Positions 58,187 through 64,000 of a DNA stretch of 64,000 nucleotides are shown in pieces. Numbering within the stretch: position 1 is the stretch's first letter; every line of letters begins with the position of its first letter. The notes below the pieces were generated by a model. It searched no databases. It saw only the letters and a program-made list of their open reading frames with translations, and had not been told where the DNA came from. The DNA is from Massilia sp. Root351 (GTDB lineage Bacteria; Pseudomonadota; Gammaproteobacteria; Burkholderiales; Burkholderiaceae_D): NCBI RefSeq assembly GCF_001425045.1, contig NZ_LMDJ01000012.1:298141-362140 (forward strand), written 5' to 3'. A program made the position numbers and the translations under genes.

Positions 58187-58207
58187 TTTGTTCGATTAAC
58201 GAACAAA
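58187..58207. promoter_or_regulatory. perfect inverted repeat upstream of pcaI (PcaR-like site)
   Basis: TTTGTTCG and CGAACAAA are exact 8-bp arms around ATTAA. The GTTCG/CGAAC core resembles sites bound by PcaR and related IclR regulators of the beta-ketoadipate pathway. No pcaR is in the window. It is located just before the pcaI ribosome binding site. Confidence 0.6.
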
Positions 58208-58325
58208 TGATTGATTACCGCACACCAAATAGTATCGGCGTTTTGGCGCCAAGGTCAAGAAAAAAAGTCCTATCGGGCGCGTGCGGCCGGACGCGTGGGC
58301 GAAATACGCGATGCAACATCATGGC

Positions 58326-58342
58326 GATACCCGGCAGGTATC
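58326..58342. promoter_or_regulatory. LysR-type ATAC-N7-GTAT site upstream of the aromatic acid transporter
   Basis: GATACC-CGGCA-GGTATC is a perfect inverted repeat that includes ATAC-N7-GTAT, the consensus for BenM/CatM-type regulators. It lies 101 bp before the MFS start. The same motif is present before catB. Confidence 0.6.
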
Positions 58343-58442
58343 AAAAGGCTACCAAATCGGTCTTGGACGGCGCTCCAAGGTATATCTATTCTCCGGTTGT
58401 CCCATTTCAAAACAACTAACCGGGCCATAAGGAGACCAAACC

Positions 58443-59795
58443 ATGCAGCAAATCGACGTTCACAAAGTGTCGGACGGGGCGCGCTTTAACCGCTTCCACG
58501 CCGGCGTCCTGTTCTGGTGCGCCATCATCATCATCTGCGACGGGTATGACCTGGCGGTCGCCGGCATCGCCCTGCCATCGATCATGAAGGAAATGGGCGT
58601 GACCGCCCAGAATGCCGGCTTCATGGTCAGCTCCGCGCTGTTCGGCATGATGTTCGGCGCCATCTTCCTCGGCACCGTGGCCGACAAGATCGGCCGCCGC
58701 CTGGCCATCGCCATCTGCATCGGCTTGTTCAGCGTGTTCACCGCGGCGGCGGGCTTCGCCACCGATCCCTACACCTTCAGCGCGATGCGCTTCCTGGCCG
58801 GCCTCGGCATAGGCGGCGTGATGCCCAACGTGGTGGCACAGATGACGGAGTTCTCCCCCAGGAAAATCCGCTCCACCATGGTCACGCTGATGTTCAGCGG
58901 CTACGCCGTGGGCGGCATGCTGGCCGCCCTGCTGGGCAAGGGCCTGATCGAAACCTATGGCTGGTCGTCGGTATTCCTGGCTGCCGGCGTGCCGGTGCTG
59001 CTGATTCCCTTGATCCTGAAATCGCTGCCGGAATCGATGCCTTTCCTGATCAAGGCGCAGCGCTTCGACGAGCTGAAATCCATCCTGGCGCGCATGGAAC
59101 CGTCCTACCGTGCCGGCGCCGGCGACCGTTTCACCATTCCCGCCGCCGACAGCGCAGCGGGCGCGCCGATCCGCAAGCTGTTCCAGGACGGCCGCGGCTT
59201 GAGCACCGTGATGTTCTGGATTACCTTCTTCATGTGCCTGTTCATGGTGTACGCGCTCAGTTCCTGGCTCACCAAGCTGATGGCCAGCGCCGGCTACAGC
59301 CTCGGCTCGGCGCTGACCTTCGTGCTGGTGCTGAACTTCGGCGCGGTGATAGGCGCCGTCGGCGGCGGCTGGCTGGCGGACCGCTTCAACATCAAGCATG
59401 TCCTGATCGGCATGTACACCCTGGCCGGCGTGTCGATTACGCTGCTGGGCTACAAGGTGCCCACCGAAGTGCTGTTCCTGCTGGTGGGCCTGGCAGGCGC
59501 ATCGACCATCGGCACCCAGATCGTCACCTATGCCTACGCGGGGCAGTTCTATCCGATGGCGATCCGCGCCACCGGCATCGGCTGGGCTTCCGGCGTGGGC
59601 CGCAGCGGCGCCATCCTGGCGCCCATCGTGATCGGCACGCTGGTCGGCATGCAGCTGCCGCTGGAGCAGAACTTCATGGCCATGGCGATCCCCGCCGCCA
59701 TCGCGGTGGTCGCCGTATCGCTGATCCGCCAGAAACCGCTGCCATCCTCGTCGGCCGCCCATGGCCCGGCGGCGCCGGCCGAAGCCACCGCGTAG
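58443..59795 (+). CDS. aromatic acid:H+ symporter (MFS, AAHS family)
   Basis: A 450-aa 12-helix transporter. DGYDLAVAGIALPSIMKEMG in helix 1 and the GTVADKIGRR loop are typical of the PcaK/BenK/MucK family. It has an AAGGAGACCAAACC ribosome binding site. It stands between pcaIJF and the cat-ben cluster with an ATAC-N7-GTAT site upstream, so it likely takes up benzoate or muconate under control of the neighbouring LysR regulator. Which acid it prefers is not clear. Confidence 0.88.
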   Translation: MQQIDVHKVSDGARFNRFHAGVLFWCAIIIICDGYDLAVAGIALPSIMKEMGVTAQNAGFMVSSALFGMMFGAIFLGTVADKIGRRLAIAICIGLFSVFTAAAGFATDPYTFSAMRFLAGLGIGGVMPNVVAQMTEFSPRKIRSTMVTLMFSGYAVGGMLAALLGKGLIETYGWSSVFLAAGVPVLLIPLILKSLPESMPFLIKAQRFDELKSILARMEPSYRAGAGDRFTIPAADSAAGAPIRKLFQDGRGLSTVMFWITFFMCLFMVYALSSWLTKLMASAGYSLGSALTFVLVLNFGAVIGAVGGGWLADRFNIKHVLIGMYTLAGVSITLLGYKVPTEVLFLLVGLAGASTIGTQIVTYAYAGQFYPMAIRATGIGWASGVGRSGAILAPIVIGTLVGMQLPLEQNFMAMAIPAAIAVVAVSLIRQKPLPSSSAAHGPAAPAEATA

Positions 59796-59819
59796 TCCGC
59801 ATCCCGGCCGGCGCGCGGC

Positions 59820-60734
59820 CTAAAGCTCTTCCTTGACGTGCGGGATGCCGCGCGACTCGTAGACGTCGTAAATAATCTGCAGCATGTTGCGCAGTTCTTC
59901 CGAGCGGTCCATCAGCCGGATACTGAACAGGATGGGCGAGACCGCGTGCTTGTCGTCGATCTGGACGTATTGCACGTCGGTGCGCTTCATGCCCTGCAGG
60001 CTGTCCGGCACAATGGAGATGCCCTGCCCGGCCGCCACCATGCCGATGGCAATCTGCAGTTCGCGCACTTCCATCACGTGCTCGGGGTGCAGCGCCCGGT
60101 CGCTGAAGATGGCCAGGACCTGGTCGGCGAAGCTGGGGCGCGGACTGCGCGGGTAGACGATCAGCGTCTCGCCCACCAGTTCGCGCAGCTTGAGCCCCCG
60201 CCCCAGCATGCCTAGCTTGTGCCCGATCGGCATGGCCACGATCAGCCGCTCCTCGCGCAGCAGGATGCGGCGCACCGACGCATCTTCCGACTTTACGCGG
60301 CCGAAACCGACATCGATGCGGCCTTCCTTCAGCGCGCGCATCTGCTCCATCGTCGTCAGCTCATGGAAAGTGATGTCCACCTCCTGGTATTGCTCGCGGA
60401 AGCGGCGCACGATCTCCGGCAGCAGGCCATACAGCGTCGATGCCACGAAACCGATCGACAGCGTGCGCTCGATTTTGCCCACGCGCTGCGTCATCGTCTT
60501 CAGGTCCGCCAGCTTGTCGAGCAGGACCTGCGCATGCGCCTGGAAAAACTCGCCCGCTTCGGTCAGGCGCAAGGGACGCGAGCCTTTTTCGAACAGGGGC
60601 ACGCCCAACTCCTCCTCCAGCTGCTGGATTTGCCGGCTCAGCGGCGGCTGCGCAATGAACAGGCGCACTGCGGCGCGGGTGAAGTTCTTTTCCTCTGCCA
60701 CCGCCAGGAAGTAGCGCAAATGCCGGATTTCCAT
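59820..60734 (-). CDS. LysR-family regulator, CatR/BenM type
   Basis: A 304-aa regulator with an N-terminal winged helix starting MEIRHLRYFLAVAEEKNFTRAA, the usual beginning of BenM/CatM/CatR proteins, and a C-terminal co-inducer domain. The ATG at 60734 is chosen over 60740, because AAGAGGT is at the right distance and the upstream ATG overlaps an operator. It is divergent from catB, so it most likely activates catBCA-ben in response to cis,cis-muconate or benzoate. Confidence 0.92.
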   Translation of the reverse strand: MEIRHLRYFLAVAEEKNFTRAAVRLFIAQPPLSRQIQQLEEELGVPLFEKGSRPLRLTEAGEFFQAHAQVLLDKLADLKTMTQRVGKIERTLSIGFVASTLYGLLPEIVRRFREQYQEVDITFHELTTMEQMRALKEGRIDVGFGRVKSEDASVRRILLREERLIVAMPIGHKLGMLGRGLKLRELVGETLIVYPRSPRPSFADQVLAIFSDRALHPEHVMEVRELQIAIGMVAAGQGISIVPDSLQGMKRTDVQYVQIDDKHAVSPILFSIRLMDRSEELRNMLQIIYDVYESRGIPHVKEEL

Positions 60735-60738
60735 CTTC

Positions 60739-60775
60739 ATACCTCTTAGGTATTGAAATCATACCAAAACAGTGT
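60739..60775. promoter_or_regulatory. LysR-type operator sites before catB
   Basis: ATAC-CTCTTAG-GTAT (60739-60753) is a perfect ATAC-N7-GTAT site. ATAC-CAAAACA-GTGT (60761-60775) matches all but one base. Their centres are 22 bp apart, on the same face of the helix, as in BenM/CatM promoters. Confidence 0.7.
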
Positions 60776-60845
60776 TGGACGATACTTTTTCAAGGGTTTA
60801 TCGTGGTGTTATCCCTTCGAATTATACCGACTATACGGATAAGAT

Positions 60846-61955
60846 ATGATCAAAAGCATAGAAACCATCCTCGCAGACGTCCCCACCATCCGTCCGCACA
60901 AGCTGTCCGTGACCACCATGAGCACGCAGACCTTGGTGCTGGTGCGGGTGCGCTGCGGCGACGGCGTGGAGGGCTGGGGCGAAGCCACCACCATCGGCGG
61001 CCTGAATTACGGCGAAGAGAGCCCCGAGAGCATCAAGACCAATATCGACACCCATATCGCCCCGCTGCTGGCCGGCATGGAAGCGAGCCAGGTGGCCAAG
61101 GCCATGGCCAAGCTGCGCAAGGCGGTCCAGGGCAACCGCTTCGCCAAGTGCGCCATCGAGACCGCGCTGCTGGATGCGCAGGCGCGCCGGCTCGGCATTG
61201 CCCTTAGCGAACTGCTGGGCGGCCGCGTGCGCGACGCGCTTCCGGTGGCATGGACCCTGGCCAGCGGCGATACCGCCAAGGACATCGCCGAAGCGGAAAG
61301 CATGCTGGAACTGCGCCGCCACCGCATCTTCAAGCTGAAGATCGGCGCCCGCCCGGTGGCCGACGACGTGCGGCACGTGCTGGCCATCAAGCGCGCGCTG
61401 GGCGACGCGGTCAGCATCCGCGTGGACGTGAACCAGGCGTGGAACGAACTGCAGGCCATCGAAGCCATCGCGGCGCTGGAAGCCGGAGGCGTGGACCTGA
61501 TCGAGCAACCGGTGCCGGCCCACCACAAGGCTGCCATGGCGCGCCTGGCGCAACGCTTCTCGGTGCCCATCATGGCCGACGAAGCCCTGCAAGGACCGCT
61601 CAGCGCCTACGACTACGCCACCCAATCGGCCGCCGACGTGTTCGCGGTAAAGATCACGCAATCCGGCGGCCTGGTACAAGCGGGCCAGGTGGCCACGGTG
61701 GCGCAACTGGCCGGCGTGGCGCTGTATGGCGGCACCATGCTGGAAGGCGGCGTGGGTACGGCCGCGTCGGCGCATCTGTTCTCCACCTTCGCCGAGCTGT
61801 CCTTCGGCACCGAGCTGTTCGGGCCCCTGCTGCTCACCGAAGAAGTGCTGCAGGAGCCGCTGGTCTATAAGGACTTCATGCTGCAAGTGCCCACCGGCCA
61901 CGGCCTGGGCGTTGCCGTCGATACCGACAAACTCGGCCGCCTGCGCCGCCACTGA
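60846..61955 (+). CDS. catB: muconate cycloisomerase
   Basis: A 369-aa enolase-superfamily enzyme that turns cis,cis-muconate into muconolactone. The base lysines are in the KLK motif (RIFKLKIGAR, about residue 165), and the metal ligands in RVDVNQAW, DLIEQPVP and IMADEAL. It heads the catBCA operon and is divergent from the LysR gene. Confidence 0.95.
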   Translation: MIKSIETILADVPTIRPHKLSVTTMSTQTLVLVRVRCGDGVEGWGEATTIGGLNYGEESPESIKTNIDTHIAPLLAGMEASQVAKAMAKLRKAVQGNRFAKCAIETALLDAQARRLGIALSELLGGRVRDALPVAWTLASGDTAKDIAEAESMLELRRHRIFKLKIGARPVADDVRHVLAIKRALGDAVSIRVDVNQAWNELQAIEAIAALEAGGVDLIEQPVPAHHKAAMARLAQRFSVPIMADEALQGPLSAYDYATQSAADVFAVKITQSGGLVQAGQVATVAQLAGVALYGGTMLEGGVGTAASAHLFSTFAELSFGTELFGPLLLTEEVLQEPLVYKDFMLQVPTGHGLGVAVDTDKLGRLRRH

Positions 61956-61976
61956 CCGCCATCAAGGAGAGTTCCA

Positions 61977-62267
61977 ATGCTGTTCCACGTACGCATGGAT
62001 GTGAGCATGCCATCCACCCTGCCCGAAGCCGAAGCCGCAGCGATCAAGGCGCGCGAGAAGGCGTATTCTCAAGAATTGCAATCCAGCGGCCAGTGGCGCC
62101 ACCTGTGGCGCATCGCCGGCCAGTACTCGAACATCAGTATTTTCGACACCGCCAGCATCGACGAGCTGCACGCCCTGCTCTCCACGCTGCCGCTGTTCCC
62201 CTTCATGAAGATCGAGGTGATGCCCTTGTGCCGCCATCCATCGTCGATCCGCACCAACGACCTGTAA
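61977..62267 (+). CDS. catC: muconolactone delta-isomerase
   Basis: A 96-aa ferredoxin-fold protein that isomerises muconolactone to 3-oxoadipate enol-lactone. It begins MLFHVRMDVSMP, includes GQWRHLWRIAGQYSNISIFD, and is of the usual length. It is 21 bp downstream of catB with an AAGGAGAGTTCC ribosome binding site. Confidence 0.95.
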   Translation: MLFHVRMDVSMPSTLPEAEAAAIKAREKAYSQELQSSGQWRHLWRIAGQYSNISIFDTASIDELHALLSTLPLFPFMKIEVMPLCRHPSSIRTNDL

Positions 62268-62292
62268 GCAAACCCACTAGACGGAGACTGAC

Positions 62293-63213
62293 ATGACACA
62301 CAACGACATCGACAAGCTGGTACAGAACTGGATCATCGACACCGCCACCCGCCCGGCCAATCCGCGCGTGCAGGCAGTGGTGCTGCGCCTGGTGGGCGAC
62401 TTGTGCAAGGCGATCGAAGACCTGGACATCCAGCCCAGCGAATTCTGGAAGGGCCTGGAATACCTGACCAACGCCGGCAAGAACAATGAACTGGGCCTGC
62501 TGGCGCCGGGCCTGGGCCTGGAACGCTTCCTCGACATCCGCGCCGACGAAGCCGAAGCCAGGGCGGGCCTGCAAGGCGGCACGCCGCGCACTATCGAAGG
62601 CCCGCTGTACGTGGCCGGCGCGCCGGCAAGCACCGGTTTCGCGCGCCTGGACGACGGCAGCGAAAGCGCCGAGGCCGAAGTGCTGTTCATGCAGGGCACC
62701 GTGTACGACGAGGCGGGCCAGCCGCTGCCGGGCGCCAAGGTCGAAGTGTGGCACGCCAACCTGATGGGCAACTACTCCTTCTTCGACGCGTCGCAGTCGC
62801 ACTTCAACCTGCGCCGCACCATCATCGCCGACGAGCAGGGCCGCTACCAGTTCCGCAGCATCCTGCCGAAGGGCTACGGCTGCCCGCCGGGCGGCAGCAC
62901 CCAATGCCTGCTGGACCAGCTGGGCCGCCACGGCCAGCGGCCCGCGCACATCCACTTCTTCGTCAGCGCCGGTGGCCACCGCAAGCTGACCACCCAGATC
63001 AACATCGACGGCGACGAATACCTGTGGGACGACTTCGCCTTCGCCAGCCGCGAGGGCCTGGTGCCGGCCGTGAGCAAGGTGACCGATCCGGCCGCCATCG
63101 CCCAGAAAGACCTGCGCCAGCCTTACTCCAGCATCGACTTCGACTTCCGCCTGTACGGCGAACGTCCTGCCGCGCCGGAAGCCGAAGTGGCACGCGTGCG
63201 CGCCGCCGCCTGA
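62293..63213 (+). CDS. catA: catechol 1,2-dioxygenase
   Basis: A 306-aa intradiol ring-cleaving dioxygenase with non-haem iron(III). The helical N-terminal dimer/lipid region (to about residue 100) is followed by the catalytic barrel. Iron ligands are visible in IEGPLYVAG and [10 protein letters not shown] (tyrosines) and in RPAHIHFF (two histidines). It converts catechol to cis,cis-muconate, the substrate of catB. It is the third gene of catBCA. Confidence 0.96.
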   Translation: MTHNDIDKLVQNWIIDTATRPANPRVQAVVLRLVGDLCKAIEDLDIQPSEFWKGLEYLTNAGKNNELGLLAPGLGLERFLDIRADEAEARAGLQGGTPRTIEGPLYVAGAPASTGFARLDDGSESAEAEVLFMQGTVYDEAGQPLPGAKVEVWHANLMGNYSFFDASQSHFNLRRTIIADEQGRYQFRSILPKGYGCPPGGSTQCLLDQLGRHGQRPAHIHFFVSAGGHRKLTTQINIDGDEYLWDDFAFASREGLVPAVSKVTDPAAIAQKDLRQPYSSIDFDFRLYGERPAAPEAEVARVRAAA

Positions 63214-63227
63214 ACCGGGAGAACAGC

Positions 63228-64000
63228 ATGAGCACCACGATTCCTATCATCCCCGTGAACGCTGCACCCTCCGGCGCCCGCCCGCTGGAGCAGTACCTGG
63301 TGGAAGACCACGAGAAAGGCGACTTCCGCCTGCACCGCGCCGCCTTCACCGACGAGGCCCTGTTCGAACTGGAGATGAAGTACATCTTCGAAGGCAACTG
63401 GATCTACCTGGCGCATGAAAGCCAGGTGGCCAACGTGAACGACTACTACACCACGCACATCGGGCGCCAGCCGGTGTTCATCGCGCGCAACCGCCAGGGT
63501 GAACTGAACGCCTTCATCAACGCCTGCAGCCATCGCGGCGCGCAGCTGTGCCGCCATAAGCGCGGCAACAAGGCCACCTACACCTGTCCGTTCCACGGCT
63601 GGACTTTCAACAACAGCGGCAAGCTGCTGAAGGTAAAAGACCCTGAGGAAGCGGGCTACCCCGAGTGCTTCAACAAGGAAGGCTCGCACGACCTGAAGAA
63701 GCTGGCGCGTTTCGAGAACTACAAGGGCTTCCTGTTCGGCAGCCTGAAAGAAGACGTGGCGCCGCTGTCCGAGTTCCTGGGCGAAGCGGCCAAGATCATC
63801 GACATGATCGTCAACCAGTCGGCCGACGGCCTGGAAGTACTGCGCGGCTCGTCCACCTACACCTTCGAAGGCAACTGGAAGCTGCAGGCCGAGAACGGCG
63901 CTGACGGCTACCACGTCTCGGCGGTGCACTGGAACTACGCGGCCACCACCAACCGCCGCAAGGAAGCCGAAGCCGACGCCGCCAATGGCCGCGAAGACAA
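63228..64000 (+). CDS. benA: benzoate 1,2-dioxygenase large subunit, partial
   Basis: The first 257 residues of a Rieske oxygenase alpha subunit; the rest is beyond the window. The Rieske cluster ligands are in [11 protein letters not shown] and YTCPFHGW (about residues 95-125), and the start of the mononuclear iron site is in [13 protein letters not shown]. The position straight after catA, with 14 bp between, makes benzoate the likely substrate. BenB, BenC and BenD are expected to follow. Confidence 0.93.
   Translation, partial: MSTTIPIIPVNAAPSGARPLEQYLVEDHEKGDFRLHRAAFTDEALFELEMKYIFEGNWIYLAHESQVANVNDYYTTHIGRQPVFIARNRQGELNAFINACSHRGAQLCRHKRGNKATYTCPFHGWTFNNSGKLLKVKDPEEAGYPECFNKEGSHDLKKLARFENYKGFLFGSLKEDVAPLSEFLGEAAKIIDMIVNQSADGLEVLRGSSTYTFEGNWKLQAENGADGYHVSAVHWNYAATTNRRKEAEADAANGRED

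Overview
The window is 64 kb of very GC-rich chromosome from a betaproteobacterium, most probably an Oxalobacteraceae member close to Massilia, Duganella or Janthinobacterium. This assignment is an inference. It rests on the housekeeping order ftsK-lolA-rarA and serS next to tRNA-Ser, on trxB-smr-TRIC-P-II-nadE, on beta-type porins, and on the general protein style. No 16S rRNA, plasmid, phage or CRISPR locus is visible.

Layout. 1-1104: the end of a NitT/TauT-type ABC importer. 1267-7276 (+): a TonB-dependent receptor followed by an ABC-2 ATPase and two DUF3526-type permeases, an overlapping operon. 7290-16693 (-): a long operon, read right to left, encoding AcoA/AcoB-like E1 alpha and beta, a free-standing 82-residue lipoyl protein, a minimal E2, a lipoate-protein ligase, a Tat-exported GMC oxidoreductase pair, a porin, a PQQ dehydrogenase and a small cytochrome c. 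16884-18739 (-): a HupE/UreJ-like membrane protein and a secreted VOC protein. 19022-20989 (+): an AcoR-like sigma-54 activator. Good -24/-12 promoters and a shared TGAGACA/TGTCTCA palindrome link the activator with both leftward units. I read 7.3-21 kb as one sigma-54-controlled system that oxidises an unknown alcohol or ketone in the periplasm and cleaves the product to an acyl-CoA in the cytoplasm.

20996-26383: an aminotransferase, a porin, and a GTGA-coupled FAD monooxygenase and secreted metallo-beta-lactamase-fold protein divergent from an IclR regulator. 26387-26885: structured repeats and two identical tRNA-Ser(CGA) genes. 26952-32463: serS, a small secreted protein, two palindromic repeats, a MocR regulator, a DUF2917 protein, an alpha/beta hydrolase and a GntR regulator. 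32564-35424: 8-oxoguanine deaminase and an NCS2 permease (purine salvage or catabolism). 35776-36682: two small heat-shock proteins. 36790-46495: housekeeping genes (rarA, lolA, ftsK, trxB, smr, TRIC channel, P-II, nadE). Here trxB is broken by an exact 83-bp tandem duplication that repeats its CATC active site.

46583-55538: a GNAT protein, small proteins, an HxlR/MFS divergent pair with twin operators, an HscC-like Hsp70 coupled to a J-like TPR protein without HPD, and a membrane-anchored TlpA-like protein. 55656-64000: benzoate/catechol degradation by the beta-ketoadipate pathway (pcaF, pcaJ, pcaI, an aromatic acid MFS transporter, a CatR/BenM-type LysR regulator, catB, catC, catA and the start of benA), with matching ATAC-N7-GTAT operator sites at two promoters.
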